In this document: positions 8,568-17,797 of the stretch, piece by piece
Position numbering within the stretch: the first letter of the stretch is position 1
Layout: every line of letters begins with the position of its first letter
NCBI GenBank assembly: GCA_052090825.1
Contig: JBQDBK010000005.1
Coordinates: 57,508-121,507, forward strand
Direction of reading: 5' to 3'
Length of the DNA: 64,000 nucleotides
Origin: JBQDBK01 sp052090825
GTDB lineage: Bacteria > Bacillota > Clostridia > Tissierellales > Peptoniphilaceae
Translations under genes and position numbers: made by a program
The notes under the pieces: model-generated
Databases searched by the model: none
Seen by the model: the letters and a program-made list of their open reading frames with translations, nothing else
Told to the model about the DNA's origin: nothing

Positions 8568-10772
8568 ATGATTGAGATAAAGGGAACAGTAGATAGGATT
8601 ATATATAGAAACGAGGAAAATGGGTATACAGTTGCTAAAATAAACATCGAAGATGGAGACCTTACTATAGTCGGAGATATTATAGAAATCAAAATTTCTA
8701 TGGAGTATACATTTAAAGGTGATTTTATATTTCATAAGAAATATGGTGAGCAGTTTAAATTTGAATCTGTAGAACAAATTATACCTTCTTCAGAAAAGGG
8801 CATAGTAGGATATTTATCAAGTGGAATAATCCCATATATAGGAGAAAAAACAGCTCAATCTATATATAATTATTTTAAGGAAAATACACTGAAAATTATA
8901 GAAGAAGAGCCTGGAAAGCTTATAAAGGTTGATGGAATAGGTCCAACTAAATTAAAGAAAATAGTAGATAGCTTAAATGAAAATAAAGGTTATAGAGACT
9001 TAGTTAAATTTTTAAATCAATTTGATATAGGTAATAGCTTGGCTTTAAAAATCTATAAAGAGTATAGTGATGATGCAATAAGTATAATAAAAGAGAACCC
9101 TTATAAGCTAGCTGAAGATATAAGAGGGCTTGGTTTTAAAAGAGTAGATTTAATAGCCAGATCTATGGGAAATGTAGATGGTGCGTTTAGAGCTAGAGCA
9201 GCTCTAAAGTATACTTTATTTTTAGCTAGCTTAGAAGGACATAGTTATTTACCAAAAGATTTACTAATACAAAGAGCTAAGAAGCTTGCCAGTATAGCTT
9301 ATGAAGATTTTGAAAATGAAGTTGCTAGTATATCTTTAGATAATAGATTTTATGTTTATTCAGAAGATGGGGAAACTTATTGTTATTATGCTCCTTACTT
9401 AAAAGCAGAAAACTACATCTCAGGGAAATTAAAAGAAATTTTAAAATATAAGTTTAAGGAAGATGTGGATGTAGATACTTTAATAAAATCTATAGAGGAA
9501 AGGCAAAATATAAAGTTTGCTAAAAAACAAATTGAAGCAGTTAAGTATTCTGTAAATAATGGACTTGTAATTATAACTGGAGGACCAGGAACTGGAAAGA
9601 CAACAACCTTAAAGGCAATAATAGAAGTTTTTGAATTAATGGAAAAGTCTGTAAAACTTGCAGCGCCTACAGGCAGAGCAGCAAAAAGAATGAAAGAAGC
9701 AACCTCTAGAGAAGCTAGTACAATACACAGACTTCTAGAAATAGGTGTTTCTGATGAAGAATTTATTAACTATGGTTATGAAGAAGAAACTAGTTTGGAA
9801 TGTGATGTTTTAATAGTAGATGAAGTTAGTATGGTAGATTTAAATCTTATGAATACCCTTCTTCACGCTATAGAAGTAGGAACGAGGTTAATTTTAGTAG
9901 GAGATAAGGATCAGCTTCCTTCAGTGGGACCAGGCAATGTTTTAAGAGATTTAATAGCATCTGATGTTATTGAAGTTGTAAACTTAAATGAAATATTTAG
10001 GCAGTCAAAGGAATCCATGATAATAAAAAATGCTCACCTTATAAATAATGGCCTTTTACCAGAAATATCTAACTCAAATGATTTTTTTATGATAAGTGAA
10101 AATAGCCAAGAAAAATCGGCTGAAATAATAACAGAGCTGGTATATAAAAGATTACCTTCCTATTATGGAGTTGAAAAAAGTGAGATACAAGTTTTAGCTC
10201 CTATGAAAAAAGGGCAGGTGGGTGTAGTTAATTTAAATAAAAAATTGCAAAGTGTCTTAAATCCTAGTGGCAAAGAATTAAAGATGGGAGAAAACATCTT
10301 TAGATTAGGAGACAAGGTAATGCAGACTAAGAATAATTATGATTTAGAGTATAAAATAGAATCCGATACTTATTTAGAAGAAGGGGAAGGAGTATTTAAT
10401 GGAGATATTGGTTATATAGACGAAATAGATGAAGAAGAGCAAGAGCTATATGTTCTATATGATGGAGTTAAGAGAGTAAAATATTCATACACTGACTTAG
10501 ATGAATTAATGCTTTCTTACGCTTGTACTATTCATAAATCACAAGGTTCTGAATTTGAAATAGTAATAATTCCAGTTCATTTTGCTCCCCCAATACTTTT
10601 AACTAGAAATCTTATTTATACAGCAATAACAAGAGCTAAAAAATTAGTAGTTTTGGTAGGCCAATACAAATACTTAGAAGAAATGATAAAGAATAATAAG
10701 GTTTCTATGAGATTTTCTAACTTAACAAGGAAGTTGAAGTCAGATGAAAATAAAGAATTGTTTAATATGTAA
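8568..10772 (+). CDS. recD2: RecD2-type ATP-dependent DNA helicase
   Basis: Superfamily 1B 5'-3' helicase of 734 residues acting in DNA repair without RecBC. The N-terminus has the RecD2-specific OB-like start GTVDRIIYRNEENGYTVAKI, followed by helix-hairpin-helix repeats such as IPYIGEKTA and VDGIGPTKLKKI. The helicase core has Walker A GGPGTGKTTT near residue 339, the Walker B-like LIVDEVSMVD, a GDKDQLPSVGPGN motif and the C-terminal motif VI AITRAKKL with TIHKSQGSE before it. Its last 29 bases overlap the start of comFC in another frame, so the two are cotranscribed. Confidence 0.95.
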   Translation: MIEIKGTVDRIIYRNEENGYTVAKINIEDGDLTIVGDIIEIKISMEYTFKGDFIFHKKYGEQFKFESVEQIIPSSEKGIVGYLSSGIIPYIGEKTAQSIYNYFKENTLKIIEEEPGKLIKVDGIGPTKLKKIVDSLNENKGYRDLVKFLNQFDIGNSLALKIYKEYSDDAISIIKENPYKLAEDIRGLGFKRVDLIARSMGNVDGAFRARAALKYTLFLASLEGHSYLPKDLLIQRAKKLASIAYEDFENEVASISLDNRFYVYSEDGETYCYYAPYLKAENYISGKLKEILKYKFKEDVDVDTLIKSIEERQNIKFAKKQIEAVKYSVNNGLVIITGGPGTGKTTTLKAIIEVFELMEKSVKLAAPTGRAAKRMKEATSREASTIHRLLEIGVSDEEFINYGYEEETSLECDVLIVDEVSMVDLNLMNTLLHAIEVGTRLILVGDKDQLPSVGPGNVLRDLIASDVIEVVNLNEIFRQSKESMIIKNAHLINNGLLPEISNSNDFFMISENSQEKSAEIITELVYKRLPSYYGVEKSEIQVLAPMKKGQVGVVNLNKKLQSVLNPSGKELKMGENIFRLGDKVMQTKNNYDLEYKIESDTYLEEGEGVFNGDIGYIDEIDEEEQELYVLYDGVKRVKYSYTDLDELMLSYACTIHKSQGSEFEIVIIPVHFAPPILLTRNLIYTAITRAKKLVVLVGQYKYLEEMIKNNKVSMRFSNLTRKLKSDENKELFNM

Positions 10773-11358
10773 TTCTCAAAAGTTGTATAGATATTATATA
10801 TGTGGAGAATGTTATGATAATATTAATTTTGATGTGGACTTTTCAAAAGAACTAAAGTATGTAGATGAAATAGTAGTATCCTGCCAATACAAATCTTTAT
10901 TAAGAGAAAAAATAATTGAATTTAAGTTCCAAGAAAAAACCTATCTATATAAGTTATTTGCCGAGATAATGTTGAATAGTCTCTTTGAAAGTGAACTTAG
11001 TAAAAGATACGAAAATATATCTTTTGTTCCCATGTATAAGAAAGATCTTCTGGAAAGAGGCTATAATCAATCGGAGTTAATAGCTAAAGAGATAGCAAAT
11101 AATAGCTTTTTAAACTTAGTTCAACCAGTAAAAAAGTATAAAAGAAGTCAGCAACAAGTTAAGTTTAAGTCTTTAAGCGATAGAAGAGAAAATATTAAAA
11201 ATAAATTTATTTATCAGGGAGACGCAGTAGATAATATAATATTAGTAGATGATGTTATTACAACAGGGTCTACTATAGATGAATTAGCAAGAGTTTATAA
11301 AGAAAATGGGAGTAAAAAAGTAGCTGCTTTAATTGCAGCTACATCTCATAATCTTTAA
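10744..11358 (+). CDS. comFC: ComF family phosphoribosyltransferase-like protein
   Basis: 204 residues, cytosolic. The N-terminus has a four-cysteine zinc-ribbon pattern (CLIC followed by CGEC), and the C-terminal half is a type I phosphoribosyltransferase fold with the PRPP loop ILVDDVITTGST. Family members (ComFC/GntX) are linked to DNA uptake during natural transformation. Pairing with recD2 gives a DNA-metabolism operon, but no comFA helicase is visible here. The ATG lies inside recD2 and the stop lies 20 bases inside the convergent YihY gene. Confidence 0.9.
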   Translation: MKIKNCLICNSQKLYRYYICGECYDNINFDVDFSKELKYVDEIVVSCQYKSLLREKIIEFKFQEKTYLYKLFAEIMLNSLFESELSKRYENISFVPMYKKDLLERGYNQSELIAKEIANNSFLNLVQPVKKYKRSQQQVKFKSLSDRRENIKNKFIYQGDAVDNIILVDDVITTGSTIDELARVYKENGSKKVAALIAATSHNL

Positions 11359-12274
11359 TAACATTTTTTACTACAGACTCTCTTCTAGGCCATAAATTAG
11401 TTGATGGAAAGTTATTTATAGAATATAAAGTTGCGTTTATTTCTCCACCTAAAAGAAATATTATTCCAATAATCCACATCCAAATGAGCATTACTATAAC
11501 TCCTCCAAGAGATCCATAAGTTACTGAATATTTACCAAAATTACTTACGTAAAATCCAAAAGCACTAGATGCTATAACTGAAAATACTGCAGCAAATAAG
11601 GAACCAGGTAAAACGGATTTAAAGGTTAGCAGAATTTTAGATTTTGAATTTGGAGCGAACCTATAAACTAGCAAAAAAACGATGAATATATAGAGAAATG
11701 GTATAAGTATACCAAGAGATTTCATTAGAAGAGTAGTACCTTTTTCTAATCCTATATATGAAGATATTGTTTTAATAATTAATTCTCCAAAGATTTGTGT
11801 AATAACAAGTATTATAGCCATGAGAATAAATGATATTGTAAAAATTAAAGATAATAATCTAGTTTTAACAAATCCCCTATCTTCAACAAAACCATATGAT
11901 AAATTTAAGTTATTGACTAATTTGTGAATTCCGTTTGAAGCAGTGTAAAGACCTGCTAGAATGGATATTGACAATAAACTTGATGAAGAACTATTACTAA
12001 TCTCTTCAATAAAAGGATTGGCTATATTAGTAACGGAATCGGGCAAATAAGACATAGTTTGCATAAAGGCTTCGGATTCTAAAAGATTAGTGAACTTCAG
12101 AGCGTTTAATAAAGCTATTAGAAAAGGGAAAAATGATAAAATTGCAAAGTAAACAAGACTAGCACTCATATCTATAATTCTATGATCCTTAAACCTATAA
12201 GCAAGTTTATCAAAAAATACTAAGGATTCTTTATTTTTATTATTATAAATTTTATCTTTTATCTTAGATAACAT
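11339..12274 (-). CDS. YihY/virulence factor BrkB family membrane protein
   Basis: Membrane protein of 311 residues with about six transmembrane helices and the family signature, including FFDKLAYRFKDHRIIDMSASLVYFAILSFFPF as spread motif positions 21-52 and a VYRFAPN segment near the middle. The old name ribonuclease BN is not supported for this family; its function is still uncertain and an envelope or transport role is likely. GAGAGG precedes the start on the minus strand. Its 3' end overlaps comFC tail to tail by 20 bases, with no terminator between the two. Confidence 0.85.
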   Translation of the reverse strand: MLSKIKDKIYNNKNKESLVFFDKLAYRFKDHRIIDMSASLVYFAILSFFPFLIALLNALKFTNLLESEAFMQTMSYLPDSVTNIANPFIEEISNSSSSSLLSISILAGLYTASNGIHKLVNNLNLSYGFVEDRGFVKTRLLSLIFTISFILMAIILVITQIFGELIIKTISSYIGLEKGTTLLMKSLGILIPFLYIFIVFLLVYRFAPNSKSKILLTFKSVLPGSLFAAVFSVIASSAFGFYVSNFGKYSVTYGSLGGVIVMLIWMWIIGIIFLLGGEINATLYSINNFPSTNLWPRRESVVKNVIKDYEM

Positions 12275-12392
12275 AACGACCTCTCTTTATAAATTTTATT
12301 GCTTATAATATACCCTTTTAATAAAAAAGAAAAACTTAATTAATTTATGAAATATGATAAAATAATATTAATTTAGGAAGAGGAGTATGATT

Positions 12393-13088
12393 ATGAATTA
12401 TAATATATTAGTATGTGATGATGAAAAAGATATAGTTAACGCTTTAGAAATATATTTGAATGCGGAAAATTACAAGGTATTTAAATGTTATGATGGAAGT
12501 GAAGCTATAGACATTTTAAAGAATGAAGACATTCATTTATGTATAATGGATCTTATGATGCCGAAAATGGATGGAATATCAACTATAATTAAAATACGTG
12601 AAAATTTTAATATACCAATAATAATACTTTCAGCTAAATCTGAAATAACAGACAAAATTATAGGATTAAACGTAGGAGCAGACGATTACATAATAAAACC
12701 CTTTAATGCTATAGAGTTAGTAGCAAGGGTTAACTCTGTATTAAGAAGGTTTACTTCTTTAGGTTCTGCTGATATAGAAAAAGATGTATATAAATTAGGA
12801 AGAGTTGTGTTAAAAGATTCATCAAAGGAAGTATTAGTTGATAATGAACCAGTTAATTTAACGCCTTATGAATATAAAATACTTTTATTACTAATAAAAA
12901 ATAAACAAAAGGTATTTTCTTCAGATGAAATATATAAAGAAATCTGGGAAGATGAGGCTCACGATGTTAGAAAAGTTATATCAGTCCATATTTCTCACTT
13001 AAGAGATAAGATAGAAATAAATCCAAGAAAGCCGGATTTAATAAAATCAGTTTATGGTATGGGATATAATATAGAGGATAAATTTTGA
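12393..13088 (+). CDS. OmpR/PhoB-family response regulator
   Basis: Two-domain DNA-binding regulator. An N-terminal receiver domain has the acidic pair D9-D10, phospho-acceptor D53 in IMDLMMPKMD, S80 and K102 in the IIKPF motif. A C-terminal winged helix contains LTPYEYKILLLL and VSVHISHLRDKI-like sequence ending in YGMGYNIED. Two in-frame ATGs exist; the one at 12387 is only one base from the GGAG site, while 12393 has a proper 7-base spacing, so I use 12393. It overlaps the histidine kinase gene start, and the pair forms one operon. The signal is unknown. Confidence 0.93.
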   Translation: MNYNILVCDDEKDIVNALEIYLNAENYKVFKCYDGSEAIDILKNEDIHLCIMDLMMPKMDGISTIIKIRENFNIPIIILSAKSEITDKIIGLNVGADDYIIKPFNAIELVARVNSVLRRFTSLGSADIEKDVYKLGRVVLKDSSKEVLVDNEPVNLTPYEYKILLLLIKNKQKVFSSDEIYKEIWEDEAHDVRKVISVHISHLRDKIEINPRKPDLIKSVYGMGYNIEDKF

Positions 13089-14299
13089 AAATAAGAAATA
13101 AATTAAAAAAAGTCTTAAAGAGAATATATTATTTCTTTAAAGATAATAATTTTATGGAGTTAGTATTAGTAGATTTTTTACTTATAGGAGGATTGTTAGC
13201 TGGTTCTATTGGGTATTTAGCAGGATTTATTCTATACCTAGGAATAGTTATATTAAAAATTCTGAAAAGGAATTTAAAAGAGTCTATATTTACTTATAAC
13301 TTATTTGAAGCATCCTCTGATAATTATAGGTTTTTAATATTAGCTATAATAAATATTATAATGATTTTAAGTTTTGCCTTATTAAATTATAAGATTTTTG
13401 AAACATTTGTAGTCTTGTTTATATATAGATTAATATTTAAAGGCGAAAATTATTATGTTCAAAATTACATACTTAGAACAGTTATAGAAGATTTGTATAA
13501 TTGGGGAGAAGTTTTAGCTATTTCAAAGTTGTGCGACGAAAAGACTAAGAGAAGTTTAAATTTATTATTTGCTATAAAAAAAGATGTTAAAAGTAGTATG
13601 GATGAGAAAATAAAGACAGACTTGCTAAAAGCTGAATTAATAACAAATATTTCCCATGATTTAAAGACCCCTCTGACCTCAATAATAAATTACTCTGATA
13701 TATTGGCAAGAAAAGATAAATTGGACGAAGAAGCCAAAGAATATATAAGCATACTTAATAGAAATTCCACTAGGTTAAGGAGTCTAATTATAGATTTAAT
13801 TTATGCTTCAAAGACTAGCTCTGGGAATATAAGAATTGAAAAATCTTTTTTAGATTTTAATGAATTAGTATTACAAATATATGGAGATTTTGATGCCGGT
13901 TTAAAAAAGAAAAAACTTGATTTTATATATAATTATGATGAAGAGTATATAAATATATATTCAGATGGGAATATACTCTCAAGGATTATAGAAAACTTAA
14001 TATCAAATGCATATAAATACTCAAAAGAAGATAGTGTTATAAAAGCAAGTACAAAATCTAGGGCTGAAGAAATTGAGTTTGAAATCAGAAATTATTTTCT
14101 TGGACAAATAGATTTTGATCCGGATGAATTATTAAAAGAATTAGTAAAAAATGAAAAAGCTGGGAATTCTAAAGGATCAGGGTTAGGTTTGGTTATTACT
14201 AAAAACTTAATTGAAATATTAGGAGGACAACTAAAGATTTTATTAGATCAAGATCAATTTATAGTAAGAGTAACTTTAAAAAGAGATATAAGTGATTAA
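13085..14299 (+). CDS. Membrane-bound sensor histidine kinase
   Basis: 404 residues. Hydrophobic segments lie at about 23-60 and 82-115 with little extracytoplasmic sequence, so it probably senses the membrane or an intramembrane partner. The dimerisation domain carries the phospho-histidine H191 in NISHDLKTPLTS. The ATPase domain has the N-box NLISNAYKYS and G-box GSGLGLVITKNL. The DxGxG box is not recognisable; the sequence there resembles VanS-like kinases with an IxxxELLKELVK segment. Translation starts at a TTG overlapping the regulator's stop, with GAGGA six bases upstream, indicating coupling. Confidence 0.9.
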   Translation: MKIRNKLKKVLKRIYYFFKDNNFMELVLVDFLLIGGLLAGSIGYLAGFILYLGIVILKILKRNLKESIFTYNLFEASSDNYRFLILAIINIIMILSFALLNYKIFETFVVLFIYRLIFKGENYYVQNYILRTVIEDLYNWGEVLAISKLCDEKTKRSLNLLFAIKKDVKSSMDEKIKTDLLKAELITNISHDLKTPLTSIINYSDILARKDKLDEEAKEYISILNRNSTRLRSLIIDLIYASKTSSGNIRIEKSFLDFNELVLQIYGDFDAGLKKKKLDFIYNYDEEYINIYSDGNILSRIIENLISNAYKYSKEDSVIKASTKSRAEEIEFEIRNYFLGQIDFDPDELLKELVKNEKAGNSKGSGLGLVITKNLIEILGGQLKILLDQDQFIVRVTLKRDISD

Positions 14300-14300
14300 A

Positions 14301-14333
14301 AAATAGGGACTAGTTAACTAGTCCCTATTTTTT
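14301..14333. terminator. Bidirectional terminator between the kinase gene and the convergent unknown gene
   Basis: A perfect 30-base palindrome at 14301-14330 centred on AGTTAACT, flanked by A run and T run, so it can act on both strands. The stop codon of the minus-strand gene (14325-14327) lies inside the right arm. Confidence 0.9.
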
Positions 14334-15998
14334 AAAATCAACTATATTATTAGGAGTATCACTCTTAATATAATAGTTTAATATATTTTTTCCAAAGTCA
14401 GTAAAATAATAATTAGAAGATTCATCCTTGTTTATAAAAGATAAGTCTATTAAAAAATTTATAATAAAAGAATATTCACCAAGCTCTAAGCTTTCAATTT
14501 TAAATTTTAAATTCTTTAATTTGAATAATTCCTTAATTTCACTATATATTTTATTAATTCTAGTTTTACTCAAAAAAACGTTTAAGAATTTTTCTTTAAA
14601 TAGATAATGTATAAATATAGTTATTTGTTCATTGGATTCTAAAGACATAAATTTATAAAAATTGTCTGTAAAATTAAGTTCCTCATCTACAATATCTTTA
14701 ATAATTATAAAATTATAAAAAAAGTTAATCAATGGGTAATGGGTTTGGTTAGGATTTTTAACTTCTTTACTGACTTCTAAATTAAGAGACTTAGCTATAA
14801 TTTTTACGCTAGAATCAGTTAATTTATTACTTACTGTAGATTTAGAAATAGAATTAGAATTTAAAAAATCTATAAAATGAAGAAAATTAAAATTAAAGTC
14901 AAAATCAGAGTTTTCATCGACTATATCCAGTAAATTAGAATCAAAGAAAAATCCTTTAATAGAATTCCTTAGATTATATTTATAAAACAATATATTATTA
15001 TAAACTTCATTAAGTTCATTTATAGCTTTATCAAATTTTCTAATATAATTATTAGCAAAATAATAATAATCAATAATATATTTTATAGTATCTTTAAGTT
15101 CTTCATCAGTAAAAAAATCTCCATTACTACTTATATTTGAAAATAAATCTAAAAAGTTAAAAGACTTATAATCAGAAAAATTAAAATTTAATTTCTTTAA
15201 AGAAGATTCATAGATTATAAGAAAATAGTGTAAAACAATATCGGAAGATGAATTTTCTTTAATTAAAGTATAATTTAAAAACTTATTAAATATAATAGCA
15301 TCCTCAAAACTAAACATTTTATTAATAATGGCAGATTTGTAATGATCAAAAGAAATATCTTCATTTTCCTCTAAAAAATTAGAAAAGTTTATAGAAAATA
15401 TTAAAAAAATATCAATTAATCTATTTTTTAAAATGAATTCTTTAGAAGAATCATTTAGAAAAAAAATAGACTTAGCTTTTCTATATTCTTTAAAGAAACT
15501 TTCTATACTAGTTAAGAGTAATTCTACTTGAAAATATTCTAAAGTATTAAAGAAACTTATAATAAAACAATATCCATCAATTTTAAAAATTCTTACAAAT
15601 AAAATTTCTCCAGTTTCAAGCTGATCCTTGCTTTTAATTATTTTATATTCTTTGTTTAATACTAAATCTCTAACTAGAAAAAAATTTGTGCTTTCTTTTT
15701 CTATTTTTATAATACTAGGAAAAGAATTAATTAGAGCATTAGATATAGACTTGATATAATTTTTATTAAAAGATTCTTGACTATATTTATTTAATAGAGT
15801 TTCAATATATTTAGGGTCTTTGTTTAAGTCTATACTAAGATGAGTTTTAATTTCTTCAATTCCATAAGTAGATTCTAAAAAAGAAAAAATTTCGTCATAT
15901 TCATTATCTTCAAGTTGTACATATTTATCTAATTCTGATAAAAATTTTTTTGCTAATAAAAATTTTTCTTCAGCTACAAGTTTCCTTGTTTCAGTCAT
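14325..15998 (-). CDS. Unrecognised 557-residue protein, in operon with an FUSC-like membrane protein
   Basis: I do not recognise this protein. It is soluble-looking, very rich in Asn, Ser, Phe, Lys and Ile, lacks a signal peptide or clear membrane helix, and has no motif I can name. The N-terminal 90 residues are acidic and helical; the C-terminal 100 residues, with LLNYYIKSDT near the end, could be a winged-helix-like region, which is a guess. I place the start at the ATG at 15998, preceded by GGTGA eight bases away. A GTG at 16010 is part of that Shine-Dalgarno site itself. The stop of the upstream gene lies two bases away, so the two are translationally linked. The reading frame is long and intact, which argues that it is real. 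Confidence 0.8.
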   Translation of the reverse strand: MTETRKLVAEEKFLLAKKFLSELDKYVQLEDNEYDEIFSFLESTYGIEEIKTHLSIDLNKDPKYIETLLNKYSQESFNKNYIKSISNALINSFPSIIKIEKESTNFFLVRDLVLNKEYKIIKSKDQLETGEILFVRIFKIDGYCFIISFFNTLEYFQVELLLTSIESFFKEYRKAKSIFFLNDSSKEFILKNRLIDIFLIFSINFSNFLEENEDISFDHYKSAIINKMFSFEDAIIFNKFLNYTLIKENSSSDIVLHYFLIIYESSLKKLNFNFSDYKSFNFLDLFSNISSNGDFFTDEELKDTIKYIIDYYYFANNYIRKFDKAINELNEVYNNILFYKYNLRNSIKGFFFDSNLLDIVDENSDFDFNFNFLHFIDFLNSNSISKSTVSNKLTDSSVKIIAKSLNLEVSKEVKNPNQTHYPLINFFYNFIIIKDIVDEELNFTDNFYKFMSLESNEQITIFIHYLFKEKFLNVFLSKTRINKIYSEIKELFKLKNLKFKIESLELGEYSFIINFLIDLSFINKDESSNYYFTDFGKNILNYYIKSDTPNNIVDFKK

Positions 15999-15999
15999 T

Positions 16000-16899
16000 T
16001 TAATCTTCACCTATTATTCTTTCCAGCTCTTTTATATTAAAAAGTATTTTTTTTATATGGTAGTTATATACGTTGTTGATATCGCCTTTAAGGCTACCAT
16101 TTTCAAAAAATTCTAATTGGTAGACATCTTCAATAGTGGTAAGATTACTTTTTGTGATTTCAGGTCTTGACTTAACATAATCTAAGACATTAAACCTAAA
16201 AGAAATTTCTTCAAAATAATTCATAATTTCTTCAGCCTTATCCATGTCAAAATCAGTACGGATAAAAGTATTACTTTCAGAAATTAATAAGTTATAATTT
16301 TTTTTAGTCTCTGAAAATAATTTTTCAAACTCTTTCATTGAATGATTACTACTCATGATTAATTGTATCATAAAGTCTTTTGCAGAGATTAAAGTTTTTC
16401 TAGATATAAAAATAAAATCTTCATAAATATTAGGCGAAGATATAAGATAATTAATAACAATTGAAATAAATATACCTAAAAAAGTACCTACAATTCTATT
16501 GAATCCATAAATCAGTTTATTATATTCTGAAGAAAAACTTGCAATGAAAACTATACATGATAAAACAGTCATATCTTTTACATTAAAAACTTGAAGTATA
16601 TATATAACTATAATAATTCCTATAGAGCCTATAATAGGAGTTAAATATATATTAGAAGGTATGAGACTAAGTATATAACCTAAGCTCACCCCAAAAACAG
16701 CAGTAAAAGCTCTTTTTTTAACATCTACCATACTTTCTGAAAAAGAAGATTTCATAGAACTGATGGCGGCTATAGATGTAAATATAGGAGTATCTAATTT
16801 AAAAAGCATACTTAAATACAGTCCTATTAAAACTGCTATACTAGTTTTTATTGTTCTCATTCCAATTTTTTTACGAAAATTTATATTTTTAAAATTCAT
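16000..16899 (-). CDS. Aromatic acid exporter / FUSC family membrane protein
   Basis: 299 residues from the ATG at 16899, which has a GGTGA site at normal distance; the TTG eight codons upstream has none. Four to six hydrophobic segments occupy the first 160 residues, beginning GMRTIKTSIAVLIGLYLSML, a typical ArAE/DUF939 start. The rest is a cytoplasmic helical domain. Relatives include FUSC and aromatic acid exporters, usually proposed to export aromatic carboxylates. Fermentation of aromatic amino acids would supply such acids, but this is inference. It is first in a two-gene operon with the unknown protein downstream. Confidence 0.8.
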   Translation of the reverse strand: MNFKNINFRKKIGMRTIKTSIAVLIGLYLSMLFKLDTPIFTSIAAISSMKSSFSESMVDVKKRAFTAVFGVSLGYILSLIPSNIYLTPIIGSIGIIIVIYILQVFNVKDMTVLSCIVFIASFSSEYNKLIYGFNRIVGTFLGIFISIVINYLISSPNIYEDFIFISRKTLISAKDFMIQLIMSSNHSMKEFEKLFSETKKNYNLLISESNTFIRTDFDMDKAEEIMNYFEEISFRFNVLDYVKSRPEITKSNLTTIEDVYQLEFFENGSLKGDINNVYNYHIKKILFNIKELERIIGED

Positions 16900-16970
16900 A
16901 AAATCACCATCTTTTCTTCTCAATTATATCAGAATAGAATATAAAGGTCATCTAAGAATTAATTAACAAT

Positions 16971-17035
16971 AAATCAACAGGACGAGGCTAGGGAAAATGT
17001 GTTTTCCACAAACTTATCAACATTATCAACAGGGT
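16971..17035 (+). other. Cluster of DnaA-box-like 9-mers beside AT-rich DNA
   Basis: TTTTCCACA at 17002-17010, TTATCAACA at 17014-17022 and TTATCAACA at 17023-17031 each differ by one base from the DnaA box TTATCCACA. A weaker AAATCAACA lies at 16971-16979. A small hairpin GGAAAA-TGTG-TTTTCC spans 16992-17007. The DNA from 17036 to 17100 is very AT-rich. The gap between the FUSC-like gene and hpf holds nothing else I can name. Function is unproven. Confidence 0.5.
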
Positions 17036-17134
17036 TTAATTAACAATTAATTTGAATTTAGTCAATTAAAAAATATATTTTAGGGTAAATATAATTTAAC
17101 AATATAGTATTGCAAAATGAGAGGAGTACTAATT

Positions 17135-17683
17135 ATGAAATTAAAATTATTAGGAAAAAATTTAGAATTAACAGAAGCTTTAAAAGACCAAGCAGAGAAT
17201 AAATTGTCAAAAATAGATAGATATTTTGATAATGAAGTGGAAGCGAGAGCTGTATTTTCAACACAAAAGGGTGATCATACAGTTGAAATAACAGTATTTT
17301 TACCAGGAACAATACTAAGATCTGAAGAAACCACTAATGATATGTATATGTCTATAGATGGTGCTGTTGATGGGCTTGAAAGACAGATTAGAAAATATAA
17401 AACTAGATTAAAAAGAAAATATAAAAACAATCCTGAAACTATAAGGTTTGAAAATATAGAAGATTTAGAACTTGGTGCAAATAAAGAAGATGATGAGCCT
17501 AAAATTGTAAAAAGAAAAGAGTTAAATTTAAGACCTATGCTTGAAGAGGAAGCTGTACTTCAAATGGAGCTTTTAAACCATAATTTTTTTATATTTCTAA
17601 ATGATAAAACTCAAGATGTAGAAGTTTTATACAAGAGAAGTGATGGAGATTATGGCCTTATAAAAGTTTATGTTGAAGATTAA
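17135..17683 (+). CDS. hpf: Long-form ribosome hibernation promoting factor
   Basis: 182 residues. The N-terminal S30Ae/YfiA domain (about 1-100) has the KLKLLGKNLELTEALKD start and the basic KYKTRLKRKYK stretch. A linker leads to the conserved C-terminal dimerisation domain from about residue 125, with the VVKRKEL-like motif IVKRKELNLRPM and the FFIFLN segment. Long HPF pairs two 70S ribosomes into inactive 100S dimers in starvation or stress. The ATG at 17135 is preferred to that at 17117 because GAGGAG lies eight bases before it. A GGGTAAATATAAT element about 45 bases upstream may be its promoter. It is followed by a strong terminator. Confidence 0.95.
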   Translation: MKLKLLGKNLELTEALKDQAENKLSKIDRYFDNEVEARAVFSTQKGDHTVEITVFLPGTILRSEETTNDMYMSIDGAVDGLERQIRKYKTRLKRKYKNNPETIRFENIEDLELGANKEDDEPKIVKRKELNLRPMLEEEAVLQMELLNHNFFIFLNDKTQDVEVLYKRSDGDYGLIKVYVED

Positions 17684-17741
17684 AAAATTAAAAATTGCAA
17701 TATGACTTTCAAATGGTTAGAATAAAATTGTAATTATAAAG

Positions 17742-17773
17742 CTACTAATATATAGTTATATTAGTAGTTTTTT
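17742..17773 (+). terminator. Intrinsic terminator of hpf
   Basis: An 11-bp perfect stem CTACTAATATA with loop TAGT, followed by a T run from 17768. Confidence 0.85.
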
Positions 17774-17797
17774 ATTTTAAAAGGTGAGGCATAGATA

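Noticed and set aside
11339..12274. Naming the YihY protein ribonuclease BN
   Set aside because: That name came from an early misassignment; the membrane topology does not fit a ribonuclease.
16000..16010. Start of the unknown gene at the GTG at 16010
   Set aside because: That GTG is part of the GGTGA ribosome site for the ATG at 15998.
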